Below are positions 44,946-53,147 of a stretch of 64,000 nt of DNA, in pieces. The translations under genes were made by a program, and so were the position numbers. This stretch comes from Streptomyces sp. AC512_CC834 (lineage in GTDB: Bacteria; Actinomycetota; Actinomycetes; Streptomycetales; Streptomycetaceae), in assembly GCF_019049325.1 (NCBI RefSeq), contig NZ_JAGMUO010000065.1, positions 310,001-374,000 on the forward strand. Direction: 5' to 3'. Below the pieces are notes generated by a model. It worked only from the letters and a program-made list of their open reading frames with translations. It was not told the DNA's origin and did no database searches. Numbering within the stretch: the first letter of the stretch is position 1; every line of letters starts with the position of its first letter.

Positions 44946-46043
44946 TCAGCCGTGGCGCCGCAGTTCGTGGAAGAAGTCGTCGATGACACGCAGTTCACCG
45001 GACCGGGCCACCTCGTCGTAGACGAACTTGCCGACGGCGAGGTCGAGGACGCCCAGACCGAACGGCGAGAAGACCACCGGCCGGTCGGCCGGCACCGTCA
45101 CCCGGCCCGCCGTCACGTCGTCGAGCGTGCCGAGCAGGAAGTCACGGCCGCCGGTGAGGCGTTCGGTGAGGTGCGGTGAGGTGTCGGCCCGCAGGCAGTG
45201 GTCGATGTCGTCGACGACGTTGGTGGCGGACAGCAGCACCTCGGGCGCCAGGTCGCGCAGGGACACGTGCAGCACCACCGGGTTGTGGCGGAACCAGGAC
45301 GGGTCGTCGATGTGCGGCCGGTCGGCGACCGTGGCGAAGACGATCAGGTCGCTGTTGCGGACCAGTTCCTCGGCACTGTGGTGCACGGTGACGCGGCCGA
45401 CGGCTCCGGACTGCTCCAGGTACATTCGGAAGCCGGCCGCGCTTTCGGCGGACACGTCGTGCACGCCGATGGCGTCGAACGACCAGCCGGTGCCTTCGAG
45501 ATAGGTGTGGATGTATCGGGCGATCAGGCCCGCCCCGACGAAGCCCAGCCGGGCGGGGCGCGTTCGTCCCCGGCTGAGTCGGTCGGCCGCCGACGCGGCG
45601 GACGCGGCGGTCCTGGCGGCGCTGACGATCGAACTCTCCATGCAGACGAAGGGGTAGCCCGTGACGTGGTCGTTGAGGACGAGCACGGCCGACGCCCTCG
45701 GGATGTCCGACGCGACGTTGGTGGGGAAGCTGGAGATCCACTTCACGCCGTCCACGCCGTCCACGCCGTTCTCGCCGTTCTCGCCGTTCTCGCCGCCGAG
45801 GGACGCGGGAAGGGCGATGATCCGCGACCTCGGCCGGTCGGTGAAGCGCAGGAAGCAGGACGGCGGGTTGACCGAGCGACCGGCGCCGTGCAGACGGTAG
45901 GTCTCCTCGACCACCTCGACGACGGTCTTCTCCCGCCCCTGGAGCACGTCCTTGACCTGGCTGCCCGGGATGACGGCGAAGGGCGGCACGGTCGGAGCGC
46001 CGGCGCGGGCGGTCTCGGCCGTGGCGGGCCGTACGGTGGTCAT
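44946..46043 (-). CDS. sbnB: 2,3-diaminopropionate biosynthesis protein SbnB
   Basis: A 365-residue enzyme of the ornithine cyclodeaminase family. SbnB oxidises the SbnA product with NAD to release L-2,3-diaminopropionate and 2-oxoglutarate. The Rossmann motif is LGFVGAGLIARYIHTYLEG, and the C-terminal FSPFGLGVLDLAVGKFVYDE is typical. An odd run of GEN and VDG repeats (about residues 84-101, encoded by 9-bp tandem repeats near 45749-45795) precedes KWISSFPTNV. It overlaps the dioxygenase gene by four bases. Confidence 0.93.
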   Translation of the reverse strand: MTTVRPATAETARAGAPTVPPFAVIPGSQVKDVLQGREKTVVEVVEETYRLHGAGRSVNPPSCFLRFTDRPRSRIIALPASLGGENGENGENGVDGVDGVKWISSFPTNVASDIPRASAVLVLNDHVTGYPFVCMESSIVSAARTAASAASAADRLSRGRTRPARLGFVGAGLIARYIHTYLEGTGWSFDAIGVHDVSAESAAGFRMYLEQSGAVGRVTVHHSAEELVRNSDLIVFATVADRPHIDDPSWFRHNPVVLHVSLRDLAPEVLLSATNVVDDIDHCLRADTSPHLTERLTGGRDFLLGTLDDVTAGRVTVPADRPVVFSPFGLGVLDLAVGKFVYDEVARSGELRVIDDFFHELRRHG

Positions 46044-47101
46044 GTCGCTGCCCTCCCGGCGAAGTGCGGGCGTACCGGATCGCCCATCGCCACCAGCACC
46101 TCGCGCGGTCCCTCGTACGCCTCCCGGCTGTGCGCGGTGCGGATGTTGTCGACGACCATCAGGTCACCGGCGGACCAGGGCCGGCGTACGGTGTGCGCTT
46201 CATAGGCCTTGTTGATCTGCTCGACGGCGTCCCGGGGCACCGGGTCGCCGTTGCCGTAACGGGTGTTGAAGGGCAGGCCGTCGGCGCCGTACTCCTCGAC
46301 GAGGAACTCGCGCACCTCCGGGGCCATGGTCCACTCGTTGAGGAACGCGATCTGGTTGAACCAGCAGCGCAGGCCGGATGCGGAGTGGCGCACCACGGCG
46401 GGGCGGTGCTGCCGGGTGCGCAGCGAACCGTCCGGCTGCCAGGACCAGTCGATGGCGCCCGCGCGGCAGTACGCTTCGACGGCACCGCGGTCCTCGGTGC
46501 CGAACGACTGGATCAGCGTGGCGCCGATCTCGTCGTGGTAGCTGCGGGTGAGCAGCCAGCCCTCCCGCTCGAAACGCTCGGCGAGTTCGGCGGGCAGCGA
46601 CCGCAGTACGGCGGCGGAGTCGGCCACGGCGGTGGCGCCTCCCGCGGTGGGCGGCCGGAGGCAGGCGAACAGCAGCAGGCCCGGACACCGCGTCGCGTAG
46701 CTCAACTCGTGATGCATGCACATGGGTTGGTTCGGCGGCCAGACCGACGACGAGTAGACGCCCTCCGCGTGGACGTCGCGGGCAGCGAACGCCTCCCGTT
46801 CGGTCGCGGGGCGGTCGGCCAGTCCGTGGAGGACCGCCTCGACGTCGGCCGGGGTGCGCAGACCGAGGCCGTGGACCGTGAGCGCGCCGTGCTCGGTGGC
46901 GAAGTCGAGCAGCGTGTCCCGGTGCTCGGCGACCCAGGTCGCCGGGTCGGGGGCGCCCCGGGCCTCGATGACCAAAGGGCCGTCGGTGTCCGGTGATGCG
47001 GGGTTCCCGGTGGGCGCGGCCCATGCGTCGGGTGCGGCCCACGCGGCGGGTGCGTCGGGTGCGGCGGGTGCCGCGTGCTTGCGGAACAGTGCGGACAGCA
47101 T
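46040..47101 (-). CDS. TauD/SyrP-like Fe(II)/2-oxoglutarate dioxygenase
   Basis: A 353-residue TauD/TfdA-family oxygenase. The iron ligands are the HxE pair in MCMHHELSYAT and the distal His in NIRTAHSREAYEG, with the 2-oxoglutarate-binding Arg in GPREVLVAMGD. SyrP-type members hydroxylate a carrier-bound amino acid in NRPS systems. An Ala/Pro-rich N-terminal repeat (PDAPAAWAAPDAWAAP) is unusual. It lies nine bases after the NRPS gene and overlaps SbnB. A role in hydroxylating Dap or the peptide is inference. Confidence 0.9.
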   Translation of the reverse strand: MLSALFRKHAAPAAPDAPAAWAAPDAWAAPTGNPASPDTDGPLVIEARGAPDPATWVAEHRDTLLDFATEHGALTVHGLGLRTPADVEAVLHGLADRPATEREAFAARDVHAEGVYSSSVWPPNQPMCMHHELSYATRCPGLLLFACLRPPTAGGATAVADSAAVLRSLPAELAERFEREGWLLTRSYHDEIGATLIQSFGTEDRGAVEAYCRAGAIDWSWQPDGSLRTRQHRPAVVRHSASGLRCWFNQIAFLNEWTMAPEVREFLVEEYGADGLPFNTRYGNGDPVPRDAVEQINKAYEAHTVRRPWSAGDLMVVDNIRTAHSREAYEGPREVLVAMGDPVRPHFAGRAAT

Positions 47102-47110
47102 GGCTTCTCC

Positions 47111-49618
47111 TCAAGAGGTGTCGTCTTCGGGGCCCGGCCGGGACGCGGTGGCGCCCGTGTCGGTGCGGGTGTCGAGCAGGCGGGCCAGATCGGCGAGTGC
47201 CGAGTGGCGGGTGAGGTCGCGCGGGCAGACCACCCGGTCCAGACAGACCGCGAGCCGTACGGCCGACAGGGAGGTGCCGCCCAGGGCGAAGAAGTCGTCG
47301 CCCCGGCCGATCCGTTCGAGCGGCACGCCCAGTACCGCCGCCCATGCCGCCGCGAGCCGCCGCTCGGTCGCGGTGCGCGGGGTCCTGTGGTCGTCCTCGG
47401 CCGTGCCGAGTTCGTCGGCGAGTGCGTCGGCGAGTGCGGTCAGCGCCTTCTTGTCGGTCTTGCCGTTGGCCGTCAGCGGCAGGTGTTCCAACTGCCGGAA
47501 GGAAGCCGGAACCATGTAGTCGGGCAGCAGGTCTCCGAGGCGTTCGCGCAGGCGGTCGGGGGTCAGGGTTGCGCCGCTCGTGCAGAAGGCGGCCAGTTGC
47601 CTGCGGTGACCCTCCGCACCGGTCACCACGACCGCGCCGTCGCGGACGCCGGGCAGCCGCAGCAGCGCGTTCTCGATCTCGCCGAGCTCGATTCGGAACC
47701 CGCGGATCTTGACCTGCGCGTCCTCGCGGCCGAGGAACTCCAGCTTCCCGTCCGGCAGCCAGCGGCCGAAGTCGCCGCTCCGGTACAGCCGTTGGCCCGG
47801 CCGGTGCGGGTCTGTCCGGTAGGCGAGCTGGGTGCGTTCGGGATCGTTGACGTAGCCGCGACCGACGCAGACGCCGGAGAAGACGATGGCACCGGGGGCG
47901 CCGAGCGGCACGGGTTCGAGATGGTCGTCGACGACGTAGACGTGCACGTTCTGCACGGGGTGACCGAGCGGGACCCGATCGGCGGCCGGCATCTCGTCCA
48001 TCACCTCGTGGTTGGTGTCGTCGGACGTCTCGGTCAGTCCGTAGGCGTTGACCAGCCGGACGCCGGGCCCGCCCTCGAACCACCGCTGGACGAGCTCCGC
48101 CTTCAGCGCCTCACCGGTGACCGACACGCAGCGCAGGTCCGGCAGATCACGCGGGCCGCGTTCCAGTGCGGTCAGGAGGACGTCGAGGTACGAGGGCACG
48201 AGCTGGAGGACGTTGACCCGGCCCTCGGCGATCGTGTCGAGGAACCGGTCGGCGTCGAGGACGGCGTCCTGGTCGACCAGCAGGGTCCGCCCGCCGGTCA
48301 GCAGGCCGGCGAGCAACTGCCACAGGGAGATGTCGAAGCACTGCGACGCGGTCTGCGCCACGGCCGTCCCTTCGCCGATGCCCAGGTCGGCGATCTTGGC
48401 TTGGAGGTGGTTGAGCAGGCCCGCGTGCTCGCACATGGCACCCTTGGGCTCTCCGGTGGAGCCGGACGTGAAGAACACGTACGCGAGCCGGTCCGCCGGT
48501 ATGCGCAGTCCGACGCGCGTGCCGTCGCCGGCCTGTTCGGCGAGGTCGGGAACGCAGAGCTTGTGGATGCCGGGCAGGGAGGTGAGGGCCCGGTCCAGGC
48601 CGGCCGTGCTGCCGGGCTCGGTGAGTACGAGGGAGCAGCCGGCGCGGGTGAGCATCGCGGTCACGCGTCCGGGCGGGTACTGCGGGTCGACGGGCAGGTA
48701 GGCGCCGCCGGCCTTGAGAACGGCGAGCACGGCGGCCGTCCAGTTCAGGTCGCGCTCGGTCACCACGGCGACCGTGTCCTCGGGCCGCAGTCCTTCCGCG
48801 AGCAGGGCGCGGGCCAGCCGGTTGGCCCGTACGTCGAGTTCCCGGTACGTCCACTGCCTGTCGCGGTGCACGGCCGCGACGGCGTCGGGGTGCCTGCGCA
48901 CGCGCTCCTCGAACAGTTCGTGGACGCGGCGGTCCGGCAGTTCTCGGGACGGTCCGGCGAGTCCGTCGAGCTGATGGCGGATCTCCTCGGGGGACAGCAG
49001 GCTGCGCCGGTCGTGCGGCGCGTCCGGGTCGGCGGCGATCTGTTCGAGCGCGGCCAGGTGGTACCCGCCGATCCGGGCGGCGCAGTCGGCGTCCAGGACA
49101 TCGGTCCGGTAGCGCAGGCGCAGGACACGCCCGCCGTCCTCCTCCCCCACCGTGACTTCGAGGACGGTGCCGTCCGCGAGGGGGGTCGGCTCATGTCCGG
49201 TCGGGTGGAACACGACCTCCGGACCGCGCGCTTGTGGTGCGGTCGTCGGGCGTGCGGGCGTCGGCGCCTGCCGGGCCGCCGCGACGATCAGTCGGCGCCA
49301 CGCGCCGGGGCCGACCGTCACTTCCCAGGGCAGTGGCCCGGTACCGGCGCCGGACAGGTGGCCGATGCGGACGGCGGGGTCACCGGAGAGCAGGGCGAGC
49401 ACCTTCGCGTGCGCGGCCAGGAGGGTCGCGGTGAGCGGCACGCCGAGTTCGCCGGCCCGCCGGTGCAGCGCCGCGGTCAGTCCGCCGGGGAGCCTGACGA
49501 GGTGCTCCGCGGTGCCGGGCACGGGTGCGAGGGTCCAGCGCGGTACGGTCGTGCGGCCGCCCTCGGTTTCCGGTGTCCCGGCTCCCGGGGCGTGTCCGCG
49601 GGTCACAGCCGTCGCCAT
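47111..49618 (-). CDS. NRPS: partial condensation, adenylation and carrier domains
   Basis: An 835-residue NRPS. Residues about 35-205 resemble only the C-terminal half of a condensation domain (GGLTAALHRRAGELGVPLTA) with no HHxxxDG. The adenylation domain (about 230-725) is complete: A3 FFTSGSTGEPKGA, A5 NAYGLTETSDD, A7 YRSGDFGRW, A8 GREDAQVKIRGFRIELGEIE and A10 LTANGKTDKKAL. The carrier domain (about 745-815) has its phosphopantetheine Ser in GGTSLSAV (about 783). No thioesterase is present. Pocket residues read as D-I-W-Q-S-T-A-D-D, similar to short diamino-acid codes. The ATG overlaps the stop of the upstream gene. Confidence 0.92.
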   Translation of the reverse strand: MATAVTRGHAPGAGTPETEGGRTTVPRWTLAPVPGTAEHLVRLPGGLTAALHRRAGELGVPLTATLLAAHAKVLALLSGDPAVRIGHLSGAGTGPLPWEVTVGPGAWRRLIVAAARQAPTPARPTTAPQARGPEVVFHPTGHEPTPLADGTVLEVTVGEEDGGRVLRLRYRTDVLDADCAARIGGYHLAALEQIAADPDAPHDRRSLLSPEEIRHQLDGLAGPSRELPDRRVHELFEERVRRHPDAVAAVHRDRQWTYRELDVRANRLARALLAEGLRPEDTVAVVTERDLNWTAAVLAVLKAGGAYLPVDPQYPPGRVTAMLTRAGCSLVLTEPGSTAGLDRALTSLPGIHKLCVPDLAEQAGDGTRVGLRIPADRLAYVFFTSGSTGEPKGAMCEHAGLLNHLQAKIADLGIGEGTAVAQTASQCFDISLWQLLAGLLTGGRTLLVDQDAVLDADRFLDTIAEGRVNVLQLVPSYLDVLLTALERGPRDLPDLRCVSVTGEALKAELVQRWFEGGPGVRLVNAYGLTETSDDTNHEVMDEMPAADRVPLGHPVQNVHVYVVDDHLEPVPLGAPGAIVFSGVCVGRGYVNDPERTQLAYRTDPHRPGQRLYRSGDFGRWLPDGKLEFLGREDAQVKIRGFRIELGEIENALLRLPGVRDGAVVVTGAEGHRRQLAAFCTSGATLTPDRLRERLGDLLPDYMVPASFRQLEHLPLTANGKTDKKALTALADALADELGTAEDDHRTPRTATERRLAAAWAAVLGVPLERIGRGDDFFALGGTSLSAVRLAVCLDRVVCPRDLTRHSALADLARLLDTRTDTGATASRPGPEDDTS

Positions 49619-52179
49619 CACAGTCCACCTCCATCGCCGTCGTTGCCGTCGATGCCGTCGTTGCCGTCGGATACGGGGCGGGCGGGATTCCCCGTCCAGC
49701 GAGCGTGTTCGGGGACGGTCTCGCCCTTCATCAGGAAGACGTCCGCCGCCAGGACGGCCCCGTCGCCGACCGTCACGCCGTAGTGCACGAGCGCGCCGAC
49801 TCCGAGGGTGCAGCCCGCGCCGATCGCGCTGCGGTCCGACTTGAACGTGCCGTCCTCCTGCGAGTGGCACTGCACGGCACTTCCCGCGTTGAGCGTGCAG
49901 CCGTCGCCGATGGTGACCATCGGACGTTCGGTCAGGCTGCACCCGTCGTCGAACACCCGGGCTCCGACACGGACACCGAGGAGCCGCCACACGCCGGTCT
50001 TGAACGGTGTGCCGTTGAGGACCTGGACGTACGTCTCCGACGGGACCTTCCAGTACCGCTCACGGAGCCAGAAGCGGCGGTCGTAGATCGAGCAGAACAG
50101 CGGTCCGGGGGCATGGCGGACCGTGACGGCCCGCTCCACCGCGACGAAGTACAGCAGGCCGAACGGCAGCAGGACCGCGTTGGCGAGCGCGATCGTCATC
50201 GTTCCCCACTGCGGGTACAGGCTCGCCGCGCACGCGAAGAGCACGGTGACGCAGAAGAAGAACAGCCAGCCCGTGCACAGGTGCCAGATCATCGTCAAGG
50301 CGTTGTGGCGGTTCTTGGCCGCCAGGCGGCGGCGCAGTCCGTCGCCCTCCCGCAGTGCGTCGAACGTGCTGTCCCGCGCCACCGACCGAGGGATCTCGAA
50401 GGAGGGGGAGCCGAGCAGTCCGACGTCGTGCCGCAACGGCCCGTCGACGGGGATCATCACCTTCGTCGCCAGAAGGCAGTTGTCACCGGTCCTGCCGCCC
50501 GGAGGGTAGGCGATCCGGTTGCCCAGGAAGTTGTGTGCGCCCAGCGAGGTCCGGGACAGGCGGAAGGAGGTGCTGGAGTACTCGGCGTTCATCAGCGACA
50601 GGCCGTCGGCGACCATGGTGCCGGTGCCGACCGTGCTGACGAAGGGACTCTCGTGCTTGACCCGGGTGCCGAAGTTCGAACCGGTCTGCTCCACCCGGCA
50701 GAGGTCGTACCCGATCCAGCGCAGGTAGTGCACGATGCACGTGCTGTCGCCGAACAGCCGCGTGAGCGAAGCCCGGTTGCTGATCAGCAGGGTCGCCCGG
50801 TGCAGGGCGTGGTGGAGCCCGAAGAGCGGGTACGTCCGGCCCGGAGTGACGCATCGGCTCAGCAGGCGCGGAACGGTGCCGACGAGTACGAGGGCGACGA
50901 GCATCGCGCCGAAGAAGGCCACGGCCGTGATGACCAGTACGTCGATGTACAGCGCCCAGGCGCCCGGCGTCGCCCGTCCCTGGTTCAGCACCGTGGAGCC
51001 GTCCAGGATCGGGGAGAGCAGCACGTCCAGGCAGCCCACCGCGAGCGGTATGTGGACCAGCAGTGTGGTGAGCAGCAGGAGGGTGCCGTTGACCGCTCTG
51101 CGTACGGTGCCGCAGCGGGCGGGCTCCACCGGCTGGAAGTCGGCGCCGGTGGGCTGGGCCGGTGAGCCGTGCCAGTGCTCGCCGTCCGGGACCGTTTGGC
51201 CGGGGTGCAGGGAGGACGCGTGGCCGAGTTGGGAGCCTTCGCCGAGGGCGGTGCCGATGTCCAGCACCGTCGCCTCGCTGACGACCGCGTTCCGGCCCAG
51301 GGCGACCGGTCCCGTCTCGATCACCCCGTCGTGGGCGTGGTAACAGTTGACCAGGGAGTCCTTGCGGACGACGGCGCCGTCGCCGATCGTCAGCAGGTCG
51401 GCGCAGACGGGCACACTGCGCGAGAGGATCGTCACTCCTCGTCCGATCCGCGCGCCGAGCGCTCTGAGGTAGAGCGGGTAGAGGGGCGAACCCGCGAACA
51501 GCACAAGGGGGCTCGACCGGATCAGCGCCTTGACCAGCCAGAAGCGGACGTAGGCGAGGCTCCAGACGCGAAACCGCCGCGGTGTCCACCGGCCGATCAA
51601 CAGCCACTTCGCGATCACCGGCAGGGCGCACAGGACCACGAGCAGCACGGCGCCGAAGGTCGCGGCCCGCAGGTAGGCGTCGAGCAGGCCGGTACCGGCG
51701 GAAATCCAGTCGTAGCCGCGCGCGCCGACGAAGGCGAGGAGCAGGGCGTAGCCGAGGTAGCTCAGCAGTTGCAGGGCGCCGCAGAGCACGTAGTGGGGGC
51801 GGCCCGTAGGCGCAGGCGCCCGCTTCTCGGGGTTCTCCCGCGGGATCGTCCGGGGCGCGGGAGCGGGCGACGGTGTCTCCGCGAAGGCCGCCGCCAGCGC
51901 GCCGACGGTCGGATGCCGGTAGATGCCGCGCATGGACACCGACGGCAGGTCCGGCCGCTTCCTGATCCGCGCGCAGAAGTGCGCCATGACGAGGGAATCG
52001 GCACCCAGATCGTTGAAGAAGTGGCTGTCCAGTGGCACCTCGTCGACGTGGGCGACGTCCGCGAGGAGCTGGGCGAGAGGCTCGGCCATGCCGGGGGCGG
52101 GGGGTTCCGCGAGTACGTCGTGGTGGTGAGGGGTGGTCTCGAGGCAGGTGTTCCGCACCTCGAGTTGCTGTCCCGTCAT
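49618..52179 (-). CDS. carrier domain plus Pls-type membrane protein with three soluble transferase-like domains
   Basis: An 853-residue membrane protein that is the first gene of the Dap operon. A carrier domain (about 30-100) has its pantetheine Ser in FFNDLGADSLVMAH (about 62). Then follow six membrane helices in three pairs (about 130-153/171-196, 365-392/408-436, 630-655/659-684) and three left-handed beta-helix-like soluble domains (about 230-345, 455-605, 700-835) with repeats such as LTIGDGAVVRKDS and IGDGCTLNAGSAV. This matches the C-terminal layout of epsilon-poly-lysine synthetase, where such domains join monomers by isopeptide bonds. The start is preceded by AGGGAG. Confidence 0.9.
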   Translation of the reverse strand: MTGQQLEVRNTCLETTPHHHDVLAEPPAPGMAEPLAQLLADVAHVDEVPLDSHFFNDLGADSLVMAHFCARIRKRPDLPSVSMRGIYRHPTVGALAAAFAETPSPAPAPRTIPRENPEKRAPAPTGRPHYVLCGALQLLSYLGYALLLAFVGARGYDWISAGTGLLDAYLRAATFGAVLLVVLCALPVIAKWLLIGRWTPRRFRVWSLAYVRFWLVKALIRSSPLVLFAGSPLYPLYLRALGARIGRGVTILSRSVPVCADLLTIGDGAVVRKDSLVNCYHAHDGVIETGPVALGRNAVVSEATVLDIGTALGEGSQLGHASSLHPGQTVPDGEHWHGSPAQPTGADFQPVEPARCGTVRRAVNGTLLLLTTLLVHIPLAVGCLDVLLSPILDGSTVLNQGRATPGAWALYIDVLVITAVAFFGAMLVALVLVGTVPRLLSRCVTPGRTYPLFGLHHALHRATLLISNRASLTRLFGDSTCIVHYLRWIGYDLCRVEQTGSNFGTRVKHESPFVSTVGTGTMVADGLSLMNAEYSSTSFRLSRTSLGAHNFLGNRIAYPPGGRTGDNCLLATKVMIPVDGPLRHDVGLLGSPSFEIPRSVARDSTFDALREGDGLRRRLAAKNRHNALTMIWHLCTGWLFFFCVTVLFACAASLYPQWGTMTIALANAVLLPFGLLYFVAVERAVTVRHAPGPLFCSIYDRRFWLRERYWKVPSETYVQVLNGTPFKTGVWRLLGVRVGARVFDDGCSLTERPMVTIGDGCTLNAGSAVQCHSQEDGTFKSDRSAIGAGCTLGVGALVHYGVTVGDGAVLAADVFLMKGETVPEHARWTGNPARPVSDGNDGIDGNDGDGGGL

Positions 52180-52276
52180 GAGGACTCCCTGGGCTGCTGC
52201 CGGTCGAACGTCCTGCTGTCCTGACAGGGATTCGTCGCCGGAGAGCCGAGGTATGAGGAGACCGCGCGACTTCTTG

Positions 52277-52301
52277 CCTGGTGAACGACCGTCTCACCAG
52301 G
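52277..52301. promoter_or_regulatory. operator-like inverted repeat upstream of the Dap operon
   Basis: CCTGGTGA (52277-52284) and TCACCAGG (52294-52301) are perfect 8-bp arms around 9 bases, about 100 bases before the first gene of the operon. It may bind a regulator; none is encoded alongside except the coiled-coil/winged-helix protein. Confidence 0.5.
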
Positions 52302-52471
52302 TGGCCGCCGCGTTCGGGGCCGCCGCCTCGTTCACGGTGGTACTCCCGAAGCTGAAGATGTGACACAACACGGTCGAATCGAGCGCTGGACGGTGGCAAC
52401 AATCGGTCCGTCTTCGGGCGGAGTGCGCTCACGCCTATGATGTCCACAACGGCTGAGGATGAGAGGAACAC

Positions 52472-53068
52472 ATGGTCTCGGGAACTCGTGCGGCGCACAA
52501 TGTTGAGATCACCGCAGAGAGCCTTCAGGAGGACCTGGCCCGCCTTGAGGCCCAGAAGCAGGCACTGGAGCGGGAATTGGCGGCGGTCGTGGCCCACCTC
52601 GGCTCCGTCCAGCGGGCCCTGAGTGCCCTCGAGGTCCTGATGCTCGGCCCCGCTGTCACCAACGCCCCGGAACGCGCTGCCGCCGCGCCCGCCGACGCCG
52701 GGCCCGGGGCCGCGGGGTCCCCGAAGGCGCAGGGCGACGCCTCCGCCGAGTCCGCCGGTGCCGGCCCCCGGGCGAAGTCCCGCGCGGAGCAGCCCAGGCG
52801 CCGGCAGGCGACGGCGAAGCGGACCTCCCGCGCACCTCGTGCGGAGGAGCAGCAGCAGCGGAACTACGGCAGGCTCACCGAGCAGATCCTCGAGTACTTC
52901 GCCAGTGTCGGCGAGGCGGATGTGCGCGCCCGCGACGTCGCGGCGGCGCTGGGCCGCGACGGCGACAGCGGGAGCATCAACGCCGTGCGCAGCACGCTCG
53001 ACCGGCTCGTCGGCAGCTCCCGCATCCGTCGGGCGGGACGGGGCCTCTACCGCGCCCAGCAGTCCTGA
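52472..53068 (+). CDS. coiled-coil and winged-helix protein
   Basis: A 198-residue soluble protein. Residues about 13-55 form a coiled coil (ITAESLQEDLARLEAQKQAL), a low-complexity Ala/Pro/Arg linker follows, and about 125-198 looks like a winged-helix DNA-binding domain (GRLTEQILEYFASVGEADVR, then AVRSTLDRLVGSSRIRR). GAGAGGA precedes the ATG. TATGAT at 52436-52441 is a likely -10 box. It is divergent from the Dap operon, so it may regulate it, but similar proteins occur widely in Streptomyces and the link is only positional. Confidence 0.8.
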   Translation: MVSGTRAAHNVEITAESLQEDLARLEAQKQALERELAAVVAHLGSVQRALSALEVLMLGPAVTNAPERAAAAPADAGPGAAGSPKAQGDASAESAGAGPRAKSRAEQPRRRQATAKRTSRAPRAEEQQQRNYGRLTEQILEYFASVGEADVRARDVAAALGRDGDSGSINAVRSTLDRLVGSSRIRRAGRGLYRAQQS

Positions 53069-53117
53069 CGACAGGCTCGGGAACTTGTTCCGCACTGCTG
53101 TCACGGCGATCGTGTCT

Positions 53118-53137
53118 CACAGTGTCGGAACACTGTG
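53118..53137. terminator. stem-loop terminator candidate
   Basis: CACAGTGT (53118-53125) and ACACTGTG (53130-53137) form an 8-bp hairpin with a 4-base loop, flanked by a wider TGACGACAG/CTGTCGTCA pair (53066-53074, 53152-53160). It lies between convergent genes. Confidence 0.6.
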
Positions 53138-53147
53138 CACACTGTCG

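Noticed and set aside
43910..52179. Reading the SbnA/SbnB locus as a staphyloferrin-B-type siderophore cluster
   Set aside because: There are no IucA/IucC-type synthetases, no SbnC/E/F homologues and no siderophore transporter; the Pls-type protein points to a polymer instead.
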